DNA of 49,826 nt from Thermodesulfobacteriota bacterium (GTDB lineage Bacteria > Desulfobacterota > Anaeroferrophillalia > Anaeroferrophillales > Tharpellaceae). The DNA is taken from NCBI GenBank assembly GCA_024763535.1, contig JANTFH010000015.1, forward strand, positions 1-49,826, given 5' to 3'. Under the pieces are notes generated by a model. The model made no database searches. It worked only from the letters and a program-made list of their open reading frames with translations, and was not told the origin of the DNA. Of this stretch, positions 1 through 8,777 are shown piece by piece. Each line of letters begins with the position of its first letter. The stretch's first letter is position 1. A program made the position numbers and the translations under genes.

Positions 1-107
1 CCCCGCAACCCAAAAGAGATTTATTGGCCCGCAAATAAGTGCTCTTATCAGAACATTTTCTTGTTAAAAAACAAGAAAATAACCTGTAAGGCACTAAAGC
101 GCCCCTT
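1..107 (-). repeat. Dispersed 3'-end repeat, copy A
   Basis: Read on the minus strand, this stretch follows the mpl stop codon. It contains a conserved TTAGTGCCTTACAGGTTATT block, a hairpin with arms ATTTTCTTGTT and AACAAGAAAAT (plus-strand positions about 55-80), then CTGATAAGAGCACTTATTTG and a GGGTTGCGGG block. The same ordered blocks recur at 12452-12630 and, in part, at 41142-41229, each time directly downstream of a stop codon and in the same sense as the preceding gene. The element is cut by the window edge. Function is unknown; a mobile miniature element or a 3'-UTR RNA structure are both possible. Confidence 0.75.
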
Positions 108-114
108 TAAGCGA

Positions 115-1515
115 TCATTCCGAACTTAAATCACGCAACCGCCGGTAGAGCCCGCCAAAGTCTCCAGTGCTCATCAAAACCACCAGTTCGCGGTGCCCGG
201 CCCGAGATTCAAGCTGCTGGCAAATCTCATCTATAGAAGAGAAAGCCTGGGCCGGTTGATTACCCTGAGAGCCTATCCGCAGGGCCAGACGTTGCGTATC
301 GAGCCGCTCCTCCGCGTCAAGCTTTGCGGCCCCGTGAACCGGAGCCAGGAGAACCTCATCGGCGGCTGTAAAAGATCTCTCCAGCTCCTTCTGGAAAAGA
401 TTGCGCCGACTGGTGGCGGTACGCGGCTCAAAAACCGCGAGCAGACGATGCGTCGGGAAATGTTCCCGCAGGCCCTCCAGCGTCCGTTTGATCGCCGTCG
501 GGTGATGGGCAAAATCGCTGATATATATAGTTTCATCCAGGCGGGCAAAGATCTCCTGCCGCCTCTTTACTCCTTTAAAGGTTTCAAGACCGAGTGCTAT
601 CTCAGATTGCTTAAAGCCCATTGATTCTAACAATACCGCTGTAGCCAGGGAGTTTTCCGCATTATGCCGACCGATCGCGCTGACCATTAATTCCCGGATC
701 ATGCCTCCGGGCGCCCGTACCTTAAATTGTCCGCCTTTATCTAAAGGAGTGTAATCAATTAGACGATAATCCGCCACGGCCGCCCGGCCATAAGTCAATA
801 CCCGACAGGGGGCTTCCGGCAGTAATTGCAGCAGTATTTCACAATCGGCTGACGCCACCAGCAGACCGTTTTCCGGCAAACTCTTTATGAGCCGGCGAAA
901 TTCAGCGACAATCTCATCAATCCCGGAGAAGAGATCGACATGGTCCATTTCAACCCCGGTTATAATCAACTGCGTCGGACGGTAGTGGTGAAACTTGGCG
1001 TGCCGGTCAAAACAGGAGCTGTTATATTCATCTCCCTCAAGCACAAAACCGGTGCCCGAATCGAGATGGTAGTTCGCTGAGAAATTTAAGAGCTCCCCCC
1101 CGATCATAAAGGAAGGTTGCGCCCCGCAGCTCCGCAAACCCCAGGCCAGCATGGAGGCTGTAGTCGTCTTCCCGTGGGTGCCGGCAACCACCAGACGTAA
1201 TTTCTTAAGCTTAAGAAACTCCTCCCACAAAGTTTCCGGCAGAGATCGACAATGAAGACCAAGCTCTTCGGCCCTTACCGCCTCAGCATTACTCCTCGCG
1301 GCAACATTTCCCACCACCACCAGATCCAAATCCGGCTCAATCCGCTCCGCCACATAGCCACTCTGAACTTTAATGCCGCGCTCACGCAACAGATCACTCA
1401 TCGGCGGATAGGCCGCCGCGTCAGAACCGGAAACATCCCAGCCCGTATCTTTCAGCATACTTGCCAGAGCGGCCATTGCCGTACCGCAGATTCCGATCAG
1501 ATGTACTTTTTTCAT
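115..1515 (-). CDS. mpl: UDP-N-acetylmuramate:L-alanyl-gamma-D-glutamyl-meso-diaminopimelate ligase (Mpl)
   Basis: A cytoplasmic Mur-ligase family enzyme that reattaches recycled murein tripeptide (L-Ala-gamma-D-Glu-meso-DAP) to UDP-MurNAc using ATP. The N-terminus has the Rossmann-type UDP-sugar binding motif (HLIGICGTAMAALA). The ATP loop GTHGKTTT lies near residues 112-119, followed by the EGDEYNSSCFD segment typical of Mpl rather than MurC, and FAHHPTAIKRTL in the C-terminal part. At about 466 residues it is full length. The ATG at 1515 is preferred over an in-frame TTG at 1530 because the protein family starts at MKKVHLIGI. It is alone on this strand, and the next gene diverges. It implies a DAP-type peptidoglycan and a murein recycling pathway. 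Confidence 0.95.
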   Translation of the reverse strand: MKKVHLIGICGTAMAALASMLKDTGWDVSGSDAAAYPPMSDLLRERGIKVQSGYVAERIEPDLDLVVVGNVAARSNAEAVRAEELGLHCRSLPETLWEEFLKLKKLRLVVAGTHGKTTTASMLAWGLRSCGAQPSFMIGGELLNFSANYHLDSGTGFVLEGDEYNSSCFDRHAKFHHYRPTQLIITGVEMDHVDLFSGIDEIVAEFRRLIKSLPENGLLVASADCEILLQLLPEAPCRVLTYGRAAVADYRLIDYTPLDKGGQFKVRAPGGMIRELMVSAIGRHNAENSLATAVLLESMGFKQSEIALGLETFKGVKRRQEIFARLDETIYISDFAHHPTAIKRTLEGLREHFPTHRLLAVFEPRTATSRRNLFQKELERSFTAADEVLLAPVHGAAKLDAEERLDTQRLALRIGSQGNQPAQAFSSIDEICQQLESRAGHRELVVLMSTGDFGGLYRRLRDLSSE

Positions 1516-1637
1516 AACCTTATCTCTCAAGACAATTGAAATTATTCATGACATAGTTTATAGCATAGCAGCAAACTGAAACCTCTATTATAGCACATCA
1601 ACAACTGAATCGACAATTATTGTTTACGGAAGAAATT

Positions 1638-2300
1638 GTGAACGAAGAGAAGAGAGTAACCGCAGAGTTACCAACCGACCCGGAAACCAATGCCAGATAT
1701 CAGCACCTAAACCAGCTCAACCCTGAGTGGTGGCAAATTGTTTCGACCTTAGCTGAAAATACCCGGACAAACCAAATTGAAGGTATATCGAAAGGCACTG
1801 GGAACACCCTGGAAATGCCCTGGTTTAATCGAATTATCAGCATCCGTCCATCATCCAGAACAATAACATATCTTGGGGACCAACAACCCCGACTTCGTTA
1901 TCAGGAAGGTCTGGTAATCCTGGCCCTGCTCAACTACCTTGCCGAACACAAAAAACTGCCGCCGGAGACTGAGCTTATCAACGAAAATCACCTAACCGGC
2001 GGCACCACTTTCTTTCGCGGCCCACACCTTATGGCATCACTGATCCTGGCACAACAATTTGCTGATAACGGAGCGAGATTCATAAAAAGAGCCCGGTTTT
2101 GGGGCGGCCAACCGGCAGCTTACGGTGAATTCGGGGTTAAATTTGAGATCTTCCCCGGCCTCAACTGGACGATCGCTCTCTGGGAGGGTGATGCTGAATT
2201 TCCGGCCCGGGCACAATACCTTTTTGACCGTAAACTCGACCGCATGTTTCAGCTCGATATTATCTGGGCCATCGGCAACCTGATTGCGACAAAGTTCTGA
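1638..2300 (+). CDS. DUF3786 domain-containing protein
   Basis: A soluble protein of about 220 residues that I recognise as a DUF3786 family member from the central segment LVILALLNYLAEH and the LTGGTTFFRGPH motif. The function of the family is not established; in anaerobes its members often sit beside corrinoid or metal-dependent proteins, but no such neighbour is present here. No signal peptide or membrane segment is visible. The reading frame is open from a TTG at 1620, but the GTG at 1638 has a GGAAG ribosome-binding site five bases upstream and is the better start; there is no ATG until residue 60. The gene is divergent from mpl across a 122 bp AT-rich gap that should carry both promoters. 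Confidence 0.75.
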   Translation: MNEEKRVTAELPTDPETNARYQHLNQLNPEWWQIVSTLAENTRTNQIEGISKGTGNTLEMPWFNRIISIRPSSRTITYLGDQQPRLRYQEGLVILALLNYLAEHKKLPPETELINENHLTGGTTFFRGPHLMASLILAQQFADNGARFIKRARFWGGQPAAYGEFGVKFEIFPGLNWTIALWEGDAEFPARAQYLFDRKLDRMFQLDIIWAIGNLIATKF

Positions 2301-2463
2301 GAGAACCGGCAAAAGCACAATGGACAACGCCGCCGGCCAAAAAATACTCTCGATCACTCGATCAATCCCCACTCTTTATCCAGCCCACATTTTTCCATTC
2401 ACAAAACATGTTTTTTCATGTATGGGTTATCGGTAATAGAAGGCTATAGAAGACTGGGGAACC

Positions 2464-2498
2464 GCGGCGGGAACCGGGGTCAGACCCCATACCGCCGC
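2464..2498. repeat. GGGGTCAGACCCC palindrome within a larger inverted repeat
   Basis: A perfect 13-base palindrome (GGGGTC, A, GACCCC) at 2476-2488, flanked by outer arms GCGGCGG (2464-2470) and CCGCCGC. Short palindromes with this core are common dispersed repeats in proteobacterial genomes and are often linked to REP-associated tyrosine transposases; no transposase gene is present in the window. It sits in the 240 bp gap between the DUF3786 gene and the methyltransferase gene and could fold as a hairpin in the transcript. Confidence 0.7.
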
Positions 2499-2541
2499 TG
2501 GAACCGAGACATTACACCTGCGACCAAGGAAGGAGAAGAAA

Positions 2542-3297
2542 GTGAATGATTTTCAATTACCTATAGACCTTCATGTGGGAGCAAAACGTCAAGGGCCCGG
2601 AGGTGATGAGGAAACCGAAAAAGCAGTCGATCTTGCCAATATAGATCGCAATGTACCATTAAAGATTGCTGATATAGGCTGTGGTACGGGTTCTTCGACG
2701 TTAACTCTGGCACGCCTGCTCAACACTCAAATAACGGCCATAGACTTCCTGCAAAACTTTCTGGATGTTCTGAAAATCAGAGCTGAAAGCAATGGACTTG
2801 GGGGGAAAATTACACCTCTTTGCGCTGCAATGGAAAAACTGCCGTTTGAGGACGAGGAGTTTGATGTTATCTGGTCGGAAGGCGCAATCTACAATATTGG
2901 ATTTAATAAAGGTGTCGCAGATTGGCGGCGCTACCTGAAACCGGGAGGGTTGCTGATTGTCTCGGAGATTACCTGGACTACAAACACTCGTCCTCCGGAG
3001 ATTCAACATCATTGGGAGAGTGAGTACCCCGAAATCGACACGGCATCAGCAAAGATAAAGGTGCTGGAAAAAAATGGTTATTCACCGACAGGCTACTTCG
3101 TTTTACCCGAGCAGTGCTGGCTAGATAATTATTACGAACCCATGCGATCAACGTTTCAAGATTTTCTGGACCGGAACGAAAATAGTGTGGAGGCCCGGGC
3201 GCTTGTAAAATCAGAACTTCGGGAAATCGAACTATATGAAAGATACAAAGCTCATTACAGCTACGGCGTATATATAGCGAGGAGGTCAGACGCGTAA
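2542..3297 (+). CDS. Class I SAM-dependent methyltransferase
   Basis: A soluble protein of 251 residues with a Rossmann-fold methyltransferase core. Motif I is ADIGCGTGSSTLTLA near residues 43-57. An acidic residue follows beta-2 (AIDFLQ), then EKLPFEDEEFDVIWSEGA (motifs II/III, including the typical LPFEDEEFD post-I pattern) and the LKPGGLLIVSE strand. The substrate cannot be deduced; small-molecule methylation is the usual role for this UbiE/COQ5-like class. The GTG start is supported by a strong AAGGAG Shine-Dalgarno sequence. It ends about 65 bp before the DsrE-family gene, so the two may be cotranscribed. Confidence 0.85.
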   Translation: MNDFQLPIDLHVGAKRQGPGGDEETEKAVDLANIDRNVPLKIADIGCGTGSSTLTLARLLNTQITAIDFLQNFLDVLKIRAESNGLGGKITPLCAAMEKLPFEDEEFDVIWSEGAIYNIGFNKGVADWRRYLKPGGLLIVSEITWTTNTRPPEIQHHWESEYPEIDTASAKIKVLEKNGYSPTGYFVLPEQCWLDNYYEPMRSTFQDFLDRNENSVEARALVKSELREIELYERYKAHYSYGVYIARRSDA

Positions 3298-3365
3298 AAG
3301 TCATAATCTGATGTTCAGTCTGGACGCGAATCGGAAAAAATTTCAACCAGTAAAGGAGTTAACTA

Positions 3366-3713
3366 ATGAAAAAATTTGTGTTGTTTGTTTTTAATGGCGA
3401 TCCGATGTGCTTTATCCATGTGCTATTGAACGCTTCGGATATGCGAGCCGGAGGAGATGAGGTAAAAATTATTCTGGAAGGAGCTTCAGTCAAATTAATC
3501 CCCGAACTGGCAAAACCGGATAACCCCTTAAATGGATTATGGAACAAGAATTTACAAGCCGGTCTGGTTGAAGGTGTTTGCAAAGCATGTTCAAATAAAC
3601 TCGGAACCCTTGAGGCGGCAAAGGAGCAGGGACTGACCCTGCTGGCCGATATGTCCGGCCATCCCGGCATGGCAGCATATCGTAAAAAAGGATATGAAAT
3701 AATTACCTTCTGA
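3366..3713 (+). CDS. DsrE family protein
   Basis: A small cytoplasmic protein of 115 residues with the DsrE/F-like pattern: an N-terminal strand FVLFVFNGDPM, an amphipathic helix, the segment GGDEVKIILEGASVKL and a central CKAC pair (near residues 75-78). DsrE-fold proteins often act in sulfur relay or are linked to sulfur metabolism, but many paralogues, including short stand-alone ones like this, have no assigned function. The start has a good AAGGAG site eight bases upstream. A hairpin-plus-T-run terminator follows the stop codon, so this is the end of a transcription unit. Confidence 0.8.
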   Translation: MKKFVLFVFNGDPMCFIHVLLNASDMRAGGDEVKIILEGASVKLIPELAKPDNPLNGLWNKNLQAGLVEGVCKACSNKLGTLEAAKEQGLTLLADMSGHPGMAAYRKKGYEIITF

Positions 3714-3728
3714 TTCGACTTGCTATGC

Positions 3729-3757
3729 CGGCGACCACGGATCGCCGCCCCTTTTTT
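3729..3757 (+). terminator. Rho-independent terminator after the DsrE-family gene
   Basis: Stem CGGCGA / TCGCCG (six perfect pairs) around a seven-base loop CCACGGA, followed closely by CCCCTTTTTT. It lies about 15 bases after the DsrE-family stop codon. Confidence 0.7.
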
Positions 3758-3825
3758 GTTTAAAAACAGTGGAGAGACGACCGGGATAATGCATATCAAT
3801 ATTTTACATTTTCGGAGATAATTCC

Positions 3826-4551
3826 ATGCCCGAACAGGAGAGCAGAAAAGGTTTTTCAGGTTTGCAGGTTTTTGGCATTGCGGTCTTGGTGTTGATTATC
3901 GCTGTTACCGGAACCATCTTTGCGGCCAGGGCCTGGTTCTTTCCCCGTCCTTTTAAGCCGGTGGTTTTAAGCCCGCAGGAGGAAAATCGCCTTGAGCATA
4001 AACTGGAGCAATTAGACCGTCCGGTCTATAAGCGGCAGCCGGCGACAAATGCACCAAAAACATCAAAAGCATCAAAAATTTCAAACGCAAAACCGCAGAA
4101 GAAAGACCGGCCGGCCGGTGGCCGACTGAAACCTGAAGCCTATAGTGAGGAGGGGGCTTCAAGGGAAATAAACTTGAGTGAGCGTGAACTTAACGGTCTT
4201 CTGGCAAAGAATACTGATCTGGCCAGAAAAATGGCCATTGATCTGTCGGAAGATCTGGTCAGTGCCAGGCTCCTCTTGCCCGTCGACCAGGATTTCCCGG
4301 TGTTTGGCGGTAAAACTTTGCGGGTCAGGGCGGGTCTGGAATTGGCATACCGGGCTCAGCGTCCGGTAGTGATAATCCGGGGGGTCAGCATCATGGGCGT
4401 TCCCGTACCCGCCGCCTGGCTTGGCGGCCTTAAAAATGTTGATCTGGTAAAAGAGTTTGGCGGCGACCGAGGCTTCTGGAAAGCTTTTTCCGACGGTGTG
4501 AAATCTATCACCATCCGCGAAGGACAGCTCCATATTGAACTCAAGGAATAA
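3826..4551 (+). CDS. Single-pass membrane-anchored protein, conserved, function unknown
   Basis: A 241-residue protein with one N-terminal transmembrane segment (about residues 13-34, VFGIAVLVLIIAVTGTIFAA), a lysine/proline-rich low-complexity linker (about residues 65-105), and a C-terminal globular domain facing the periplasm. The domain contains the pattern LSERELNGLLAKNTDLA, then SARLLLPVD and LGGLKNVDLVKEFG. I recall similar proteins in Proteobacteria being labelled arginine N-succinyltransferase, but nothing here supports an enzyme; the LxxxELN(A/G)LL pattern is closer to lipid- or membrane-associated YpmS/DUF2140-like domains. A GGAG ribosome-binding site precedes the ATG. It is followed three bases later by the DUF805 gene, so the two are probably translated together. 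Confidence 0.65.
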   Translation: MPEQESRKGFSGLQVFGIAVLVLIIAVTGTIFAARAWFFPRPFKPVVLSPQEENRLEHKLEQLDRPVYKRQPATNAPKTSKASKISNAKPQKKDRPAGGRLKPEAYSEEGASREINLSERELNGLLAKNTDLARKMAIDLSEDLVSARLLLPVDQDFPVFGGKTLRVRAGLELAYRAQRPVVIIRGVSIMGVPVPAAWLGGLKNVDLVKEFGGDRGFWKAFSDGVKSITIREGQLHIELKE

Positions 4552-4554
4552 GTT

Positions 4555-4920
4555 ATGTACATAAAGTCACTCTTGTTTTCTTTTCGTGGCCGTATCAATC
4601 GGCTGCCATTTTGGATTGTAACCTTAAGCTTAATAGGATGGGGCACCTCCTTCCAGCAATTGATGGGACCGTATGGGCCGGAGAATCCGATGACCGTTGG
4701 CCCGGCATTGATAACGCTGGCAAATTTCGTCATCGTAATGTGGATCTGGCTAGCCGTACAAATCAAACGCTGGCATGATCGGGACAAATCGGGCTGGTGG
4801 TTACTCCTCAATCTTATCCCTGTTATTGGGCAAATCTGGATACTCATCGAATGCGGCGTTCTGGCGGGAACGGCGGGAGGTAATCGCTTCGGCGCAGAAA
4901 CAACTTCCCCGTCACAATAA
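4555..4920 (+). CDS. DUF805 family membrane protein
   Basis: A 121-residue integral membrane protein. The N-terminal SFRGRINRLPFWIV motif and the IKRWHDRDKSGWWLLLNLIP motif are the two hallmarks of DUF805 proteins (inner-membrane proteins such as E. coli YhaH). Three hydrophobic segments are visible. The function of the family is not settled. It begins just after the preceding stop codon, so it is likely cotranscribed with the anchored protein upstream. Confidence 0.85.
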   Translation: MYIKSLLFSFRGRINRLPFWIVTLSLIGWGTSFQQLMGPYGPENPMTVGPALITLANFVIVMWIWLAVQIKRWHDRDKSGWWLLLNLIPVIGQIWILIECGVLAGTAGGNRFGAETTSPSQ

Positions 4921-4936
4921 GCAATCATAAACTAAA

Positions 4937-5554
4937 ATGATAAATTTCCTGACCATTGGAATTATACTTGGCTTATCCGCAGGTTTTGCACCGGGTCCAC
5001 TTTTGACGCTTGTAATCTCTGAAACACTTCAGCAAGACATTAAGTCCGGCGTAAAAGTTGCTGTCGCTCCAATTATCACCGATTTGCCAATAATCATTCT
5101 AACTTTATTTATTTTGGCAAAGTTATCCAGCTTTCATAAAATATTAGGAATCATTTCGCTGACTGGCGGGTTGGTTATTTCATATATGGGCTACGAAAGT
5201 ATTCGCTCGAAAGGAATTGAGCTGAATCTTCCAGCGGAAAAGTCAAGATCTCTAATAAAAGGAATATTAGTCAACGCTCTCAACCCACACCCCTATCTGT
5301 TTTGGTTTAGTGTCGGCGCACCCATAATAACCAAAGCAATGAGCGTAAATATTATTGCTCCCTGGGCCTTCATTTGCAGCTTTTATACTATGTTGGTGGG
5401 ATCAAAAATTCTATTAGCTGTTCTGGTTGACAAATCCAGATCTTTTTTAGATGGTAATGTATACATATACACAATGCGTTTCCTGGGCCTGGCATTATGT
5501 GTTTTAGCGTTTGTTCTTTTTCGTGACGGACTGACACTGCTTGGGATATTATAA
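4937..5554 (+). CDS. LysE family translocator
   Basis: A 205-residue inner-membrane protein with about six hydrophobic segments and the LysE/RhtB family signature near the N-terminus (GLSAGFAPGPLLTLVISETL) and the conserved NALNPHPYLFWFSVGAP segment in the middle. Proteins of this family export amino acids or related metabolites using the proton motive force; the substrate cannot be told from sequence. It follows the DUF805 gene by 16 bases. Its AT content is higher than that of its neighbours, which may reflect later acquisition. Confidence 0.85.
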   Translation: MINFLTIGIILGLSAGFAPGPLLTLVISETLQQDIKSGVKVAVAPIITDLPIIILTLFILAKLSSFHKILGIISLTGGLVISYMGYESIRSKGIELNLPAEKSRSLIKGILVNALNPHPYLFWFSVGAPIITKAMSVNIIAPWAFICSFYTMLVGSKILLAVLVDKSRSFLDGNVYIYTMRFLGLALCVLAFVLFRDGLTLLGIL

Positions 5555-5650
5555 GGTCTAACCAGGTGCTGGATCTCGACCCGGCAAGTGACTCTCAACC
5601 TAAGCAACCTTATAGTTCTGTTAATGCAATAAAAATTGGAGTATCCTGAA

Positions 5651-6097
5651 ATGAATGCAAAAAAGAAGATTGGAATTATCATCTGCGACCGCTACCGCCG
5701 CTGTGCCGGAGGGAAATGTTTTCGAGCCATGAGAAACAAGGAGGGGGCTTTCAGCATTTACAAAGAGACTGAAATTGAGTTAGTCGGTTTTACAACCTGC
5801 GATGGCTGCCCCGGCGGCAATATAGAGTATACCGGCGAAGAAATGGTGAAAAATGGCGCCGAGATCATTCATTTAGCCACCGGCCTGATAGTTGGTTATC
5901 CTCCCTGCCCCCATATCGAGACATTCAAGGCCTTCCTTGAAGAACGCTATGGGGTCAAAGTTGTTGTCGGTACGCACCCCATACCGAAAAAATATCTTGA
6001 AATGCATACTCGCCTCGAAACCTGGGAGGAGTCTGCATGGAGGCCTCTTGTCGCACCAACCATGAGTGACGAAGTGACCCGCGCAAGTTACGATTGA
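5651..6097 (+). CDS. CGGC domain-containing protein
   Basis: A soluble 148-residue protein with the cysteine pattern of the CGGC domain: CDRYRRCAGGKC near the N-terminus, TCDGCPGGN in the middle, and PPCPH further on. The domain is found in anaerobes and is thought to bind metal or take part in redox chemistry, but its role is not established. The frame is open from a TTG at 5636, but the ATG at 5651 has a GGAG site nine bases upstream and matches the family start (MNAKKKIGIIICDR). Stand-alone gene between the exporter and kup. Confidence 0.8.
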   Translation: MNAKKKIGIIICDRYRRCAGGKCFRAMRNKEGAFSIYKETEIELVGFTTCDGCPGGNIEYTGEEMVKNGAEIIHLATGLIVGYPPCPHIETFKAFLEERYGVKVVVGTHPIPKKYLEMHTRLETWEESAWRPLVAPTMSDEVTRASYD

Positions 6098-6159
6098 GTT
6101 TAATCAGGTTAAAAGACGGCAAACGAAGCTATAAGTAAATTCAAGGGCGACACTAAAGC

Positions 6160-8064
6160 ATGGGATCAGAAAATCAGCAAAAAAACAGCTCTGAACCGAA
6201 AAAACAGCGCCTTGCGGTTCTTTCACTGGCGGCGTTGGGAGTCGTTTTCGGGGATATCGGCACCAGCCCCATTTATGCCATCCGCGAATGTTTTCACGGT
6301 GAATACGGTATCGCCGCATCCCCGGCCAACATTCTCGGCGTACTCTCTTTGATATTCTGGTCCCTGACCATCATCGTAACCATCAAATATCTGACTTTTA
6401 TCCTGCGGGCCGACAATAAAGGTGAAGGCGGGGTAATCGCCCTCACCTCCCTCATCCGTCCCCAGGGGCTGAAAAAATCCGGCTCACGGCCGATCCTGGT
6501 TTCCTTTGGTCTCTTTGCCGCCTGCCTGCTCTACGGCGACGGCATGATCACCCCGGCCATTTCGGTTTTGAGTGCGGTAGAAGGGTTGAAAATTATTACT
6601 CCCGATTTTGCCCCCTTCGTTATTCCGCTGACCATTATCATTCTGGTTGCCCTTTTCTTCCTTCAGCGCCGGGGTACGGCAAAAGTGGGGTCACTGTTTG
6701 GACCGGTGGTCTTCATCTGGTTCACTATTTTAGCCCTCTTAGGCATCGGCAAGGTTGTTGCCTGCCCCCGGATCCTGGCCGCCTTTCTCCCCTGGCACGG
6801 GATAGCCTTTTTGCTCCATAATCACCTCCACGGCTTCCTGGTTCTGGGGGCGGTCTTTCTGGTCGTAACCGGGGCCGAGGCACTTTATGCCGATCTGGGC
6901 CATTTCGGCACCCGCCCCATCCGCCTGGTCTGGATCGCTTTTGCTCTGCCGGCCCTGCTGCTCAATTATTTCGGCCAGGGAGCCTTGCTGCTGCGGCATC
7001 CGGAAGCCGCCCATAATCCGTTTTTTTCCATGCTCCCGCACTGGGGGATAATTCCGGTTGTCATCCTGGGAACTGCGGCAACTATCATCGCCTCGCAGGC
7101 GGTGATCTCCGGAGCCTTTTCCCTGACCCGACAGGCGATTCAACTGGGATACCTGCCACGCATGAAAATCATTCATACCGCGGCCCGGCATATGGGGCAG
7201 ATCTATGTTCCGCTGGTAAACTGGGCGCTGATGGTCTGTACTATCAGCTTGGTGCTGGGATTCCAGTCATCAAGCAAACTGGCGGCGGCCTACGGGGTTG
7301 CGGTAACCTCAACCATGCTGATTTCCAGCGTCCTCTTCTATGTGGTGGCTGCGGAAAGATGGGGTTGGAAAAAAAGTGCGGTTATCCCGCTGATTGCCCT
7401 TTTCCTGGTAGTGGACAGTGCCTTTTTTCTGGCCAATATCAGCAAGGTTTTGCATGGCGCCTGGTTCCCGCTGGTGATCGGCGGGGTAATTTTCTTTATG
7501 ATGGTTATCTGGCGCCGGGGACGAAAAATTACCCGAGAGCAAATCCGTAGCCTGACGATGGATTTCAAATCATTCCAGGAGATGATTGCCAAAGATCCCC
7601 CTCAGCGGGTCAAAGGCCAGGCGGTTTTCATGACCGGGAATCCGGAATCAGTGCCGGTGGCCCTGCTCCACAACCTGAGGCACAACAAAATCCTGCACTC
7701 CGAGGTGGCCCTGCTCCATTTTGATACCTCTTCGGAATTACCCCGGGTTCCCAACGACCAGAAGGTGGAAGTTGAGAAACTGGGGGGTGGATTCTACCAG
7801 GTGATTGCTCACTACGGTTTTATGGAAAAACCGTTGATCAGTAACCTGATCTCCCTGGCCCGGGAGCAGGGGATGGATTTCGACTTTGAAAAGACCGCTT
7901 TTTTCCTGGGCCGCATTAAATTTATGCCCAGTGACAAGCCGCAGATGCCCCGCTGGCAGAGTCGCATTTTCACCTTTCTATCCCGTAATGAATTGGATGC
8001 CGCTTCCTATTTCGATATTCCCAACTCCCAGGTGATTGATTTTGGTGTGCCGTTGCACTTATAA
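6160..8064 (+). CDS. kup: Low-affinity potassium transporter Kup
   Basis: A 634-residue inner-membrane K+ uptake protein (KUP/HAK family). The N-terminus has the family motif GVVFGDIGTSPIYA, followed by about twelve hydrophobic segments (for example LYGDGMITPAISVLSAVEGL) and a soluble C-terminal region of roughly 180 residues. Length fits the family (about 620-630). No clear ribosome-binding site precedes the ATG. The window also encodes a KtrAB/TrkAH-like K+ system at 39-41 kb, so the organism has two different routes for K+ import. The gene converges with the lolA-like gene and no clear terminator is visible in the 47 bp between them. Confidence 0.95.
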   Translation: MGSENQQKNSSEPKKQRLAVLSLAALGVVFGDIGTSPIYAIRECFHGEYGIAASPANILGVLSLIFWSLTIIVTIKYLTFILRADNKGEGGVIALTSLIRPQGLKKSGSRPILVSFGLFAACLLYGDGMITPAISVLSAVEGLKIITPDFAPFVIPLTIIILVALFFLQRRGTAKVGSLFGPVVFIWFTILALLGIGKVVACPRILAAFLPWHGIAFLLHNHLHGFLVLGAVFLVVTGAEALYADLGHFGTRPIRLVWIAFALPALLLNYFGQGALLLRHPEAAHNPFFSMLPHWGIIPVVILGTAATIIASQAVISGAFSLTRQAIQLGYLPRMKIIHTAARHMGQIYVPLVNWALMVCTISLVLGFQSSSKLAAAYGVAVTSTMLISSVLFYVVAAERWGWKKSAVIPLIALFLVVDSAFFLANISKVLHGAWFPLVIGGVIFFMMVIWRRGRKITREQIRSLTMDFKSFQEMIAKDPPQRVKGQAVFMTGNPESVPVALLHNLRHNKILHSEVALLHFDTSSELPRVPNDQKVEVEKLGGGFYQVIAHYGFMEKPLISNLISLAREQGMDFDFEKTAFFLGRIKFMPSDKPQMPRWQSRIFTFLSRNELDAASYFDIPNSQVIDFGVPLHL

Positions 8065-8111
8065 GGCATGCAGAAGGCAACTGGGACATATGATTAACCA
8101 TACGAAATAAG

Positions 8112-8777
8112 TTAATTGAAAGCATCCGGCGGCAGGGGCTGGTTGATGGTAACATCAAGAAATTTTATGACGGTATAATCATCATCCGACTCACGGATGA
8201 TGATCTTCTCGACATAACGGCAGTCGGTAGAAAAAAATATTTCAAGAGATGAGATCAGGTTCCGGGCGGCGGCCTGACGCGGCGCCAGTTGCAATATCGG
8301 CGGGCTGGACTTTAGCAAAGCTATGGCGTACTGCTGTTTCAGAAAAGCGAAATCGGCCGTGGTCCAGGCCGTCACCTGAGTCGCAAAATGCTGCAGCCAG
8401 GGTTCATCTTTAAGTTTGAATTTCTGAACTTTACCCCCGTTTTCATGCCAGCGTCGACCGCTCTCGCCGCAAACCGCAAGCCCGGAAGTTACCGGTTCAG
8501 ACAACTCCCAGCGCCAGCAGTCCGGACGTTTGAATGCAAACCTGCCGGAGGCTTTGAGGACCTCGGGAAAAGCCTTAAGATGCTTCTCCTGCTCCATCCG
8601 GCTGGAGACCGTATTTACGCTTTCCGCCGCCGTCCGGATACGTTCCAGAGTCGCTGATAGATCACCGGCGGCCCGGGCCGGGCCGGTCACCGGGAGCAGC
8701 CCGCCAAAGAGAAAAAGCGCCAGCAGAAAACTAAGCCCTGAACGGCGGATAGAGAAAAATAGTTTTTTCCGTCTCAA
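8112..8777 (-). CDS. LolA-like outer-membrane lipoprotein carrier protein
   Basis: A periplasmic protein of about 221 residues with a signal peptide (hydrophobic stretch FLLALFLFGGLL ending near ARAAG), followed by a LolA/LppX-type sheet domain (SGRFAFKRPDCWRWELSEP is the typical LolA repeat). LolA-like proteins carry hydrophobic molecules across the periplasm. In aryl-polyene and related clusters a LolA paralogue accompanies the fatty-acid-type genes, which fits its place at the end of this cluster. The start is a TTG that overlaps the stop codon of the hotdog gene (TTGA) and has a GGAG site seven bases upstream; there is no usable ATG. It is probably not the housekeeping LolA but a pathway-dedicated copy. 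Confidence 0.85.
   Translation of the reverse strand: MRRKKLFFSIRRSGLSFLLALFLFGGLLPVTGPARAAGDLSATLERIRTAAESVNTVSSRMEQEKHLKAFPEVLKASGRFAFKRPDCWRWELSEPVTSGLAVCGESGRRWHENGGKVQKFKLKDEPWLQHFATQVTAWTTADFAFLKQQYAIALLKSSPPILQLAPRQAAARNLISSLEIFFSTDCRYVEKIIIRESDDDYTVIKFLDVTINQPLPPDAFN

Noticed and set aside
193-624. Plus-strand open frame inside mpl
   Set aside because: It is antisense to the clearly conserved mpl, has no ribosome-binding site and no recognisable motif. The same applies to the many overlapping frames over nnrD, the ketosynthases, groEL, U32 and others.
3826-4551. Annotation as arginine N-succinyltransferase
   Set aside because: The protein has a single membrane anchor and lacks any acetyltransferase-like motif; the name seems to be propagated by databases and is not supported by the sequence.
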